DNA from: an uncultured Sphingomonas sp.
Lineage (GTDB): Bacteria > Pseudomonadota > Alphaproteobacteria > Sphingomonadales > Sphingomonadaceae
Length of the DNA: 10,377 nt
Direction of reading: 5' to 3'
NCBI GenBank assembly: GCA_902806295.1
Contig: CADCWB010000248.1
Location: 1-10,377 of the forward strand
Shown: piece after piece, positions 1 to 6,833 of the stretch
Position numbering within the stretch: position 1 is the first letter of the stretch
Layout: every line of letters begins with the position of its first letter
Notes under the pieces: generated by a model
What the model was told of the DNA's origin: nothing
The model's input: the letters and a program-made list of their open reading frames with translations, nothing else
The model's database searches: none
Program-made: the position numbers and the translations under genes

Positions 1-1616
1 GGACCGAGGGGCTGTGGTGGGCGCCGGGTGACCGTCGGGTGGCGGTAGCGCGAGTGGACGAAAGTCCGGTCGAGCTGGTCACGCGGACCTCCATCGGTGC
101 GGACAAGACAACGACGGTGCAGCAGCGGTACCCCGCAGCCGGCACGGCCAATGCCCGGGTCGACCTGCACCTCATGAACCCCGACGGCTCGAATTCGGTC
201 AAAGCCGATCTTGGTGCCGACCCGGACATTTACCTCGCCCGCGTCGACTGGCTGCCGAATGGCGAGGGTTTGATCGTCCAACGCCAGAGCCGTGATCAGT
301 CGCGGGTCGACTTCTTGCACGTCGACGCCCGGACGGGGGTCTCAGCCGTGCTGTTTTCCGACACCAGCGAAAGCTTTGTGTCGCTGACCGACGACCTGAA
401 GCCGCTGAAGGACGGGTCCTTGATCTTCTCGTCGGAACGATCGGGCTATCGCCACCTGTATCGTTGGAAAGCTGGGCGGATCACGCCGCTGACCCGAGGC
501 GACTGGCAGGTTGGCGAAGTCGTGGGGATTGATGAGCAAGCCGAGCGGCTTTACTTCCGCTCCAATCGGGAACGGTCGGGCGAGTATCAATTCTATGCGC
601 TGGATTACCAGCGGTCGGGGGCGCAGCCCGCCATGCTGACTCAGCCAGGGGCCAACACTGCCATCGAAATGGATGACAGCGGCCGGATGGCGATCGTTAG
701 CCGAAGCGCTCCCAACCAGCCGTCCCAAGTGTATCTGGCAAACGGTAGGGGCCAGCGACTTGCGTGGATCGACGAGAACCGGGTCGAAGGCGCGCACCCC
801 TTGGCGCCGTACTTCGCCCCGGTGACCCCGACCTACGGCCGTCTGACCGCTGCCGATGGTAAGACGCAACTCGACTATCGTTTGATCATGCCGGCGTCGT
901 CCGCTGCAGGAGCGAGGGCGCCGGTGCTGATGACGGTATATGGCGGGCCGCAGTCGCAGGATGTGCAAACTAAGTTCGTGTCGCCGCTCGACCGCTATCT
1001 GTTGCAGCAAGGCTATGCCTTGTTCCAGGTCGCCAACCGGGGGCAAGCCGGGCGTGGGGTGGCGTTCCAGCGGCCTTCGTTCAAGGCGTTGGGAACGGTC
1101 GAGGTCGACGATCAGCTGGCCGCACTGAGGTGGCTCAGGACCCAGCCGCAGGTCGATCCTGCGCGGGTGTCGATCTACGGCTGGTCGTACGGCGGCTATA
1201 TGGTGCTCAAGCTGCTGGAGGCAGCGCCGGGCGCGTTTGCTGCGGGCATTGCGGGGGCACCGGTGACGCGCTGGGACCTGTACGACACGCACTACACCGA
1301 GCAATATCTAGGCAATCCGCGCACCAACCGGGTCGGGTACGACCGCGCCGATGCGCTGCACGACGCCACCAAGATCCGTGATCCGCTGTTGCTGCTGCAC
1401 GGGCTGAGTGACGACAACGTGCTTTTCCAGAACTCGACCGAACTGATGGCGCGGTTGCAGGAGGGGCGGGTGCCGTTCGAGACAATGCTCTACCCCGGCC
1501 GCACCCATGCGATCTCAGGTCCCAACGTGTCGGTGCATGTCTGGCAAACCATTTTGGACTTTCTTGGCCGTCGCGGAATAGCTCCCCGGTCCCCCGCACC
1601 GCCGGCCCGATCTTAG
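1..1616 (+). CDS. Dipeptidyl-peptidase IV-like S9 family serine peptidase, 5'-truncated by the window edge
   Basis: Prolyl-oligopeptidase-clan serine peptidase; the family removes N-terminal dipeptides (typically Xaa-Pro) in the periplasm or outside the cell. The frame is open from position 3, and the first residues (TEGLWWAPGD...VAVARVDESPV) are the conserved DPP IV propeller segment, so the gene begins upstream and a GTG at 39 is not its start. Counting from the codon at position 3 (537 codons), residues 1 to about 270 are the C-terminal part of the DPPIV N-terminal beta-propeller and about 310-525 the S9 alpha/beta-hydrolase domain. Expected active-site residues are present: Tyr313 in VYGGP, nucleophile Ser395 in GWSYGG, Asp470 in HGLSDDNV and His502 in GRTHAI. 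The substrate-anchoring Glu pair of the family should lie just left of the window. The gene ends at TAG 1614-1616, convergent with the next gene. Family sure; exact substrate unknown. Confidence 0.95.
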   Translation, partial: TEGLWWAPGDRRVAVARVDESPVELVTRTSIGADKTTTVQQRYPAAGTANARVDLHLMNPDGSNSVKADLGADPDIYLARVDWLPNGEGLIVQRQSRDQSRVDFLHVDARTGVSAVLFSDTSESFVSLTDDLKPLKDGSLIFSSERSGYRHLYRWKAGRITPLTRGDWQVGEVVGIDEQAERLYFRSNRERSGEYQFYALDYQRSGAQPAMLTQPGANTAIEMDDSGRMAIVSRSAPNQPSQVYLANGRGQRLAWIDENRVEGAHPLAPYFAPVTPTYGRLTAADGKTQLDYRLIMPASSAAGARAPVLMTVYGGPQSQDVQTKFVSPLDRYLLQQGYALFQVANRGQAGRGVAFQRPSFKALGTVEVDDQLAALRWLRTQPQVDPARVSIYGWSYGGYMVLKLLEAAPGAFAAGIAGAPVTRWDLYDTHYTEQYLGNPRTNRVGYDRADALHDATKIRDPLLLLHGLSDDNVLFQNSTELMARLQEGRVPFETMLYPGRTHAISGPNVSVHVWQTILDFLGRRGIAPRSPAPPARS

Positions 1617-1676
1617 CATCCGCAAGGCCGGTTCGACGCGCCTGGTGGAGCGGACCAAGCGCAGCCAGGCTCCTGC

Positions 1677-1988
1677 CTACTTGCGCTTCTTGCGGGCGGC
1701 GTAACGGGCATCTCGTTTGGCCTTGAGTTCGGCTTCGGAAAGAGGAGCCGATGCGGCCTGCGCTGCAAGGTCAGCAGCAGCTGCTTCCTTTTGTGCCAAC
1801 GCCGCTGCGTCTTTGGCGGCAAGTTTCTCCGCCTTCGCAGCTTCGCGCCGTTCGCTCGCCTCCTTCCGCTCAGCGACGACCTTAGGGTCGGGTGCGGGTT
1901 TGGCGCGAAGCTGTTCCAGCGCTTTCTGTTTCGCCGCAGTGGCGCTCGCGACGCGATCCTGAAACGACGGATCCTTGAACGACTTCAT
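1677..1988 (-). CDS. Small charged DUF6481-like protein (103 aa)
   Basis: Protein of unknown function. It begins MKSFKDPSFQDRVASA, continues with a long Ala/Lys/Glu-rich stretch (about residues 15-80) likely to form one extended helix or coiled coil, and ends in a basic tail, ARYAARKKRK. There is no signal peptide or membrane segment, so it is probably cytoplasmic. The N-terminal motif and the basic tail match my memory of DUF6481 proteins of sphingomonads; this was not confirmed by a search. The start was set at 1988 because GGAG (1998-2001) lies 9 nt upstream and the family begins with MKSF. An ATG five codons further upstream (2003) overlaps that ribosome binding site and is less likely. 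It is convergent with the S9 peptidase (60-nt gap) and divergent from the small membrane gene at 2157. The basic, Ala-rich composition would also suit nucleic-acid binding, which is speculation. Confidence 0.8.
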   Translation of the reverse strand: MKSFKDPSFQDRVASATAAKQKALEQLRAKPAPDPKVVAERKEASERREAAKAEKLAAKDAAALAQKEAAAADLAAQAASAPLSEAELKAKRDARYAARKKRK

Positions 1989-1997
1989 TGATATCGT

Positions 1998-2001
1998 CTC
2001 C
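1998..2001 (-). promoter_or_regulatory. Ribosome binding site deciding the start of the DUF6481-like gene
   Basis: GGAG on the minus strand lies 9 nt before the ATG at 1988 and sits inside the codons that would follow the alternative ATG at 2003. This favours the shorter 103-residue product. Confidence 0.55.
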
Positions 2002-2144
2002 ATTGCACCGATGGCGCGTGCTTTAGCTAGTGGCGCGCTAACCGCACTCAGCGCGGGATGAAACCCATTTCGACGCAGTGCCGTCGCTCAGGGCAGGGGA
2101 TAGACACCGAACAGGCGAGAACCTTAAGCTCCACGATCAATCAC

Positions 2145-2149
2145 GGAGG
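2145..2149 (+). promoter_or_regulatory. Ribosome binding site for the small membrane gene
   Basis: GGAGG stands 7 nt before the GTG at 2157, near-ideal sequence and spacing. It is the main reason to believe a gene starts here although the frame is later interrupted. Confidence 0.6.
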
Positions 2150-2156
2150 CACCCGC

Positions 2157-2339
2157 GTGAAGAGTGCAGGATATTTCATCTCGGTCGGCAGCGTGGTCCT
2201 GCTTGCCGTGCCGGCGTATTAATCGGCTTCCAAGGACAGGGCTCTGCTTGCCTGCCTGATCGCCGGGGTGACGGCGTCGATCATCGGAATGGTTCTGCGC
2301 TGGCTATCATACCGGGCGGAGCAGAAGGCGGGCAGCTAG
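2157..2339 (+). pseudogene. Small two-helix membrane protein with an in-frame TAA at codon 22
   Basis: From the GTG at 2157 the frame encodes 21 residues ending VVLLAVPAY, then TAA (2220-2222), and continues in the same frame to TAG at 2337-2339. Reading through the TAA gives a coherent 60-codon protein. It has a short positively charged start (KS), a hydrophobic helix at about residues 6-21, a charged hinge (SASKDR), a second helix at about residues 29-47 (ALLACLIAGVTASIIGMVL), and a basic tail (RWLSYRAEQKAGS). This is the layout of small inner-membrane proteins, and codon use after the stop still looks coding. One base change from TAT or TAC explains the stop, so a recently broken gene or a sequencing error is likeliest; a working 21-residue hydrophobic micropeptide is possible. 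The function is unknown. It escapes ordinary ORF calling because both halves are short. Confidence 0.6.
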
Positions 2340-2401
2340 ACCGGGAGCCATCGGGTTTGCGGCGAGCGAACAAGCAGCGCTCATCGACCTTCCGAGAGGA
2401 G

Positions 2402-2428
2402 CCGGGCGGAAGTGATTCTCCCGCCCGG
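2402..2428. terminator. Candidate bidirectional terminator hairpin
   Basis: Perfect 8-bp GC-only inverted repeat: CCGGGCGG at 2402-2409, an 11-nt loop, and CCGCCCGG at 2421-2428. It lies between the small plus-strand gene and the 3' end of the minus-strand receptor gene, so it could end transcripts from both sides. Neither strand has a strong T-run after it. Confidence 0.45.
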
Positions 2429-2456
2429 TGTAGTCTGGAATCTTAGTTCGACGATC

Positions 2457-2475
2457 TCGGTCGGCCTTCGACCGA
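2457..2475. terminator. Hairpin directly after the receptor stop codon
   Basis: Perfect 7-bp stem with a 5-nt loop: TCGGTCG at 2457-2463 and CGACCGA at 2469-2475. It touches the TGA of the receptor gene (2476-2478 on the minus strand). No T-run follows, so it may protect the 3' end or help pause RNA polymerase rather than act as a classical terminator. Confidence 0.35.
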
Positions 2476-5271
2476 TCAGAAGTTCACTGACGCGCGGCCG
2501 TAAAGGAAGCGCCCGTTGAAGCCAAACGGCGAGAAGATCGAATAGGGAATGTAGATTTGGTTGGCAGGATAAAAGCCGCCGATCGAAGCGGGGCGCGCTC
2601 CGAATGGGGATCGGTCCGGGTAAACGTCGAACACGTTATTGGCGCCAAGGGCGAACTCGATCTTGTCGCCACCCGGGTTGAAGCGCAGTTCCAGATCGGT
2701 GATCCACTTGCGGCCGAGGAAGATGTCGTCCGGCCCGAATGCCGTGAGGCTGGTTGGATTGGCGATTGGATTTGCGGCGCCTGGAGACACAACCTTGCCG
2801 TAGCGGGTGGTTCGGGCAGTCAGCCCGAACATGCCGATGTCGCCATCGGCACTCAGCACGATCTTGTCGCGCGGCTGTCCCTCGGTGAAGCGAATGCCCT
2901 CCACCCGCCCGAACAGCACCAAACCCGGAATTTCCGTCAGCGGACCGAGAGCGTTCAGGCGCTTGTCGATCTTAGTCTTGTTGTAGTTGTAGGCAGCCGT
3001 CAGCGTCCACCGTCCCAGATCGCCGGCTCGCAGGTTATAGGACGCGACCAGGTCGATGCCTCTGGTCGTCGTGTCTAGCCCATTGATGAAAAAACGCGCG
3101 GCTCCGACGCTGGCGAAGCCATTCGCATCCAGGATCGCCTTGACGGCCGCATTCTGCGCGGCGGTGCCGCTGCCGGCAGCCCCGAGGTTCTCGGTCAGGA
3201 CGATCCGGTCCTTGATCCTGATCTGGTAGAGGTCGGCCGTGAGGGTCAGGCCGCGCAGCGGATTGGCGGTCGCGCCCAAGCTGAGGTTGACCGATTTCTC
3301 GGGCTCAAGCGATTGCGATCCGAGCGCCCGGGCGACGGGGCTGTCCACCGCCACCGTCGAAATGTCGACTGGCAGGCCGCCGATGAAGTTGGTCGAGGTC
3401 GTGGTGAAGAACTGCTGGTGCAGCGACGGGGCACGAAAGCCGTTGGACACCGATCCGCGGACCGCATAACCTTGCACAGGCTCCCAGCGCGCCGCGAACT
3501 TGCCGTTCCAGGTCGAGCCGAAGTCGGAAAAATGTTCGAACCGTCCGGCCAGGGTCGTGGTCAATCCGGGGAGTGGGTCGGTGTCGAGTTCTGCATAGGC
3601 TGCCCAGCTGTGGCGGTTCTCGTCGGTTGCGCTGTTCGCCGGAATTCCAGGAAAGCCCTGCGCACCGACCGGCGCCTGCCGACCGGGGAAGCGGCACACG
3701 CCGCTGGCGGGATTGGCCGCGGACGGGGTGAAGACGCCTTGCTGCGCGGTGCAATCGACCGCGCTGGTCGTCACGGCTGCGCGGAAGAGCGGACCGATCG
3801 CGTAGGACTGGAGGTCGCCAGGGCGGATCTGGAACCGCTCACGGCGATGCTCCGCGCCGACCGCCACGGACAGCGGTTTGGCGAAGCCAAGCGCATATTC
3901 CTTGGAAAAGTCGGCGTTGAACAGCCACTGGCCGTAGCGAAGGCCGCCCGCGTCGAAGTCGCTTTGACTGTCCGGCCCGAACGACGCGTTCAACGTGTCG
4001 CGAACTTCATAGTCGAAGCTGTTGTGACCGCGGCCAGCGGAGAAGTCGGCCTTCCACCCAGCGATCGCTCCCCGTAGGCCCACAGTGGCTGCATAATCCT
4101 CAAGATCGGTATCGATCAGCGGCAGGAAGCCGACATCGGTCAACGCCACGAAGTTCGCCGCCGTCGGGGTCTGATTGGGTGCAAGCACGCTGAAGTCGCG
4201 GTTGGCGGCGTTGCTTTGCTGACGAAAGTTGGCGGCGCTCTCCGACCGACGGTTGCCGTACGAGCCGAACGCGTAGGCTTCCCAATCAGCGGTCAAGTCA
4301 AGTCCGGCGTTCAGGAACAGATTATAGTCGCGCGAGTCCGGGTCGCCGAACCGGAACTGCAGGCGATTGAAGTCCGCCTCCCGCGGATCGAACGCGGCGG
4401 TGGGCCGAACGAAGTTGGGCCGGAGGTCATAGCCGGCCCGGTTGGTTGCGTCGCGCTGACGGAACTCGGCCGTCAGGTTGGCAAAGCCGTTCTGCCCCAA
4501 GGGAACGCCCAAGTTGATTCCGATGGTTGCCTGCGTTCCGTCCGTTACCTTGCGCTCACCATCGGTCTCGGCCAGCAGGTAGCGGTTATCGGCCGGATCG
4601 AGCTGCGGCTGCCCGCCCGGCGTGAGCGCCAGGCCGGTGACGCGGTCCACGCCGTCCAGCTTGGTCCGGTATTCGCCGTAGGTGAAGCTGGCGCGCCCGC
4701 CGTTTGGGGCGCTCTTCAGCTGGATGTTGATCACGCCGGCGATCGCATCCGAGCCATATTGCGCCGCGGCACCGTCGCGCAGCACCTCCACCCGGCTGAT
4801 GGCCAGGCCCGGTACGAGATTAAGGTCGACGGCCGCGCTCCCGCGGCCGACCGTTCCGTTGATGTTGAGCAGGGCCGACACGTGCCGGCGCTTGCCATTG
4901 ATCAGCACCAGCGTCTGGTCAGGACTCAGCCCACGCAACGTGGCTGGTCTAAGGGCGTCGGAACCATCGGCGATGGATGGCTGCGGGAAGTTGAAGGACG
5001 GCACCAGCTGGTTGAGGATTCGGTTGGTCTCGGTCTGCCCCGTCCGGCTGATCGCCTCCGATCCGATCACGTCGATCGGCACCGGGCTGTCCGCCACCGT
5101 GCGGTCGCTCCGCCGAGTGCCGGTGACGATGATGGTCTGTTCGTCGGGGACTTCGCTTTGCGCCTGGGCGGCGGGCTCCTGCGCGACAGCTTGGTTCTGC
5201 TGCGCCAGCGCGGGCGAGATAAGAGAAAGAGAGCAGACCCCGCTGAGCGCCAAAGCCTTTATGATCTTCAT
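2476..5271 (-). CDS. TonB-dependent outer-membrane receptor (931 aa)
   Basis: Outer-membrane transporter powered by TonB-ExbB-ExbD; it moves a scarce ligand (siderophore, cofactor, peptide or glycan) into the periplasm. Residues 1-23 are a signal peptide with a cut after PALA. A TonB-box-like segment (QTIIVTG) is at 45-51 and the plug domain at about 57-186, with the hallmarks TLRGLSPDQTLVLING, RVEVLRDGAAAQYGSDAIAGV and INIQLK. The beta-barrel fills the rest and ends in the required C-terminal Phe (RASVNF). A Cys pair (C507, C526) lies about 19 residues apart in what should be an outer loop. The start at 5271 was chosen for the signal peptide; a purine run (GGGGGAAG) sits just 2 nt upstream, and the longer frame to 5502 runs into the neighbour's promoter region. 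It is divergent from the amidohydrolase. Family is certain; ligand not recognised. No FecI/FecR-type sigma and anti-sigma genes are adjacent. Confidence 0.97.
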   Translation of the reverse strand: MKIIKALALSGVCSLSLISPALAQQNQAVAQEPAAQAQSEVPDEQTIIVTGTRRSDRTVADSPVPIDVIGSEAISRTGQTETNRILNQLVPSFNFPQPSIADGSDALRPATLRGLSPDQTLVLINGKRRHVSALLNINGTVGRGSAAVDLNLVPGLAISRVEVLRDGAAAQYGSDAIAGVINIQLKSAPNGGRASFTYGEYRTKLDGVDRVTGLALTPGGQPQLDPADNRYLLAETDGERKVTDGTQATIGINLGVPLGQNGFANLTAEFRQRDATNRAGYDLRPNFVRPTAAFDPREADFNRLQFRFGDPDSRDYNLFLNAGLDLTADWEAYAFGSYGNRRSESAANFRQQSNAANRDFSVLAPNQTPTAANFVALTDVGFLPLIDTDLEDYAATVGLRGAIAGWKADFSAGRGHNSFDYEVRDTLNASFGPDSQSDFDAGGLRYGQWLFNADFSKEYALGFAKPLSVAVGAEHRRERFQIRPGDLQSYAIGPLFRAAVTTSAVDCTAQQGVFTPSAANPASGVCRFPGRQAPVGAQGFPGIPANSATDENRHSWAAYAELDTDPLPGLTTTLAGRFEHFSDFGSTWNGKFAARWEPVQGYAVRGSVSNGFRAPSLHQQFFTTTSTNFIGGLPVDISTVAVDSPVARALGSQSLEPEKSVNLSLGATANPLRGLTLTADLYQIRIKDRIVLTENLGAAGSGTAAQNAAVKAILDANGFASVGAARFFINGLDTTTRGIDLVASYNLRAGDLGRWTLTAAYNYNKTKIDKRLNALGPLTEIPGLVLFGRVEGIRFTEGQPRDKIVLSADGDIGMFGLTARTTRYGKVVSPGAANPIANPTSLTAFGPDDIFLGRKWITDLELRFNPGGDKIEFALGANNVFDVYPDRSPFGARPASIGGFYPANQIYIPYSIFSPFGFNGRFLYGRASVNF

Positions 5272-5516
5272 AACTTCCCCCACTTCAACGCGGCAATCAA
5301 GAACTCCGATAAGCTTCATCGAAAAGACCGTCGTGACAAGGGAGCCGAAGGTAGAGGTGCAAACGGTTGTGCTACGTTGCACTTCGGCAACGCTTCGTTC
5401 CTGCCAGTGGTGGTCCTGGACGAGTAGGGGAGCGGATATGACCCAAGCTGAGCGATCTGGCGCTTGCGAGCGCGTCCGTGACTGCACATAGCTGCGGAGC
5501 ATTCTCGGGAGCTTGT
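5272..5516. promoter_or_regulatory. Divergent promoter region of receptor and amidohydrolase, with an inverted repeat
   Basis: This 245-bp gap separates two divergent genes of probably related function and must hold both promoters. GTGCAA (5357-5362) and TTGCAC (5377-5382) form an inverted repeat with a 14-nt spacer near the middle, a plausible operator. I could not assign confident -35/-10 boxes. A possible short leader ORF occupies 5438-5491. Confidence 0.4.
5438..5491 (+). CDS. Possible 17-residue leader peptide upstream of the amidohydrolase
   Basis: ATG at 5438, 17 codons (MTQAERSGACERVRDCT) and TAG at 5489-5491. GGGGAG at 5427-5432 stands 5 nt before the ATG, a good ribosome binding site. 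The stop lies 25 nt before the amidohydrolase ATG, close enough for translational coupling or attenuation. The peptide has two Cys and three Arg codons but no run of one amino acid. An ORF this short can arise by chance, so it is a low-confidence call. Confidence 0.25.
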   Translation: MTQAERSGACERVRDCT

Positions 5517-6791
5517 ATGACCGTCAGATGGCTTGTCCTGCTGGTAGCTGCGCTTGGCAGCATAGGCCGAGCTGCCGAGCCGACAGCGTTGTTGCTGAAG
5601 CCCGATCAAGTCTTCGACGGCAGCAACCCGATCCCTCATCCGGGCTGGCAGGTGTTGGTCCGCGGCGATCGGATCCAAGCCGTCGGTCCGGCGCTTTCCG
5701 CTCCCGCCGATACCCGCGTCCTTGAACTGCCCGGGACGACTCTCATTCCGGGCATGATCGAGGGCCACGGCCACCTGTTCCTCCACCCGTACAATGAGGC
5801 GAAATGGGACGCGCAAGTCCTGAACGAAGCGCTGGCGCTGCGCACGGCTCGGGCGGTCGTGAATGCCAAGGCGACGCTGGACGCAGGCTTCACGACCGTG
5901 CGCGATCTCGGGACCGAAGGCGCGGGCTACGCCGATGTCGGTCTGCGCCAAGCCATCGATCAGAGCATCGTTCCAGGCCCGCACCTTCTCGTCGCGACAC
6001 GGGCGATCGTGGCTCGGGGAGCCTACGGGCCAAAGGGCTTCGAGCCAGGGGTCGAGGTGCCGCAAGGCGCCGAGGAAGCAAGCGGCGTGGACGAGGTGGT
6101 CCGGGCGGTACGCTCCCAGATTGCAGCCGGCGCTGATGTGGTGAAGCTCTACGGCGACTATCGCTGGCGCCCAGGCGAGGACAGCCGGCCGACCTTCTCG
6201 CTCTCCGAACTTAAGGCGGCGGTCGACGCTGCGCACGATGCCGGCCGCCCGGTCGCCGTTCACACCTCAACGCCGGAAGGGATGCGGCGGGCGATCGCGG
6301 CGGGCGCTGACACGATCGAGCATGGTTACGGCGGCACCGCCGAGATCTTCGCCAGCATGCGGCAGCGCGGGGTGACCTTATGTCCAACCCTTGCCGCCTC
6401 GGACGCGGTGGCCCGTTACGCCGGGTGGAACGGGGCCGAGCCTGCTCCGGCGGCGGTGGCGGCCAGCCGGCGGGCGTTCGACCTGGCACGCAAGGCCCGC
6501 GTGGCGATCTGTGCCGGCGGGGACACGGGCGTTTTCCGCCACGGCGACAACGTCCGCGAACTGGAATTGATGGTCGCCGCCGGCATGCCGCCGCGTGAGG
6601 CGATAGTGGCAGTCACCTCACTCAACGCGCGCGCTTTCCGGCTCACCGATCGCGGCACGATCCGGCCGGGCCTGAGGGCGGATCTGGTCGCAGTCGCAGG
6701 CGATCCGACGGTCGACATTTCCGCCGCTCGCCGGGTACGCTTGGTGCTGAAGGACGGTCGGATCGTGCACGAGAAGCCGCATAAAAACTAA
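5517..6791 (+). CDS. Exported metal-dependent amidohydrolase (424 aa)
   Basis: Amidohydrolase-superfamily enzyme of the imidazolonepropionase/Xaa-Pro-dipeptidase-like branch, which hydrolyses amide bonds of dipeptides, N-acyl amino acids or related small molecules. Residues 1 to about 19 form a signal peptide (MTVRWLVLLVAALGSIGRA), so it acts in the periplasm or beyond. The binuclear metal site looks complete: H84 and H86 in EGHGH, probable carboxylated K210 in DVVKLYGD, H249 in VAVHTST, H269 in TIEHGY and D336 in GGDTG. The last 50 residues (IRPGLRADLVAV...VLKDGRIV) are the usual C-terminal strands of the composite beta-sandwich. The start at 5517 follows GGGAG (5507-5511) by 5 nt and gives a clean signal peptide; a GTG at 5478 in the same frame would add 13 hydrophilic residues. 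It is convergent with the acylase gene, 16 bp apart. Family sure; substrate unknown. Confidence 0.95.
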   Translation: MTVRWLVLLVAALGSIGRAAEPTALLLKPDQVFDGSNPIPHPGWQVLVRGDRIQAVGPALSAPADTRVLELPGTTLIPGMIEGHGHLFLHPYNEAKWDAQVLNEALALRTARAVVNAKATLDAGFTTVRDLGTEGAGYADVGLRQAIDQSIVPGPHLLVATRAIVARGAYGPKGFEPGVEVPQGAEEASGVDEVVRAVRSQIAAGADVVKLYGDYRWRPGEDSRPTFSLSELKAAVDAAHDAGRPVAVHTSTPEGMRRAIAAGADTIEHGYGGTAEIFASMRQRGVTLCPTLAASDAVARYAGWNGAEPAPAAVAASRRAFDLARKARVAICAGGDTGVFRHGDNVRELELMVAAGMPPREAIVAVTSLNARAFRLTDRGTIRPGLRADLVAVAGDPTVDISAARRVRLVLKDGRIVHEKPHKN

Positions 6792-6799
6792 TCGGCGGC

Positions 6800-6833
6800 A
6801 TCGACCGCTATTCTCCCGGTCGGTAGCGGCGAT
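6800..6833. terminator. Bidirectional terminator candidate between convergent genes
   Basis: A 10-bp stem with one bulged A: ATCG(A)CCGCTA at 6800-6810 pairs with TAGCGGCGAT at 6824-6833 around a 13-nt loop. The left arm contains the acylase stop codon (6808-6810). A second hairpin, CGACCG (6802-6807) with CGGTCG (6817-6822), overlaps the first, so the two cannot form together. On the minus strand a TTTTT run lies about 13 nt past the stem, too far for a textbook terminator. Confidence 0.45.

Larger units (their letters stand above)
1989..2156. promoter_or_regulatory. Divergent intergenic region between the DUF6481-like gene and the small membrane gene
   Basis: This 168-bp gap must hold promoters for both flanking small genes. 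A short inverted repeat, TTAGC...GCTAA, is visible around 2023-2040. I could not assign convincing -35/-10 boxes or a GGAAC-type EcfG (general stress) promoter on either strand. Confidence 0.35.

Noticed and set aside
1617..1676. Hairpin between the S9 peptidase and the DUF6481-like gene (GCCTGG at 1640, CCAGGC at 1665)
   Set aside because: Only 6 bp with a 19-nt loop and no T-run; too weak to call as a terminator.
2078..2446. 122-codon plus-strand open frame across the small membrane gene
   Set aside because: No ribosome binding site and Arg/Gly/Ser-rich sequence. The better-supported gene at 2157 lies in another frame.
1..5271. Lasso-peptide or siderophore cluster suggested by an S9 peptidase near a TonB-dependent receptor
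   Set aside because: No precursor, cyclase, B-protein, FecI/FecR or biosynthetic genes are present, and the peptidase has standard DPP IV motifs.
4216..5427. 403-codon open frame on the plus strand, antisense to the receptor
   Set aside because: It lies over unambiguous plug and barrel sequence of the receptor and its translation shows no domain. A GC-rich shadow.
5272..5502. Longer start for the receptor gene, adding 77 residues
   Set aside because: The added residues precede a perfect signal peptide at 5271 and would run through the divergent promoter region. Receptors of this family start at the signal peptide.
5316..6263. 315-codon open frame on the minus strand, antisense to the amidohydrolase and its promoter
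   Set aside because: The plus-strand protein here carries the complete metal site. The antisense translation is low-complexity in character with no family features.
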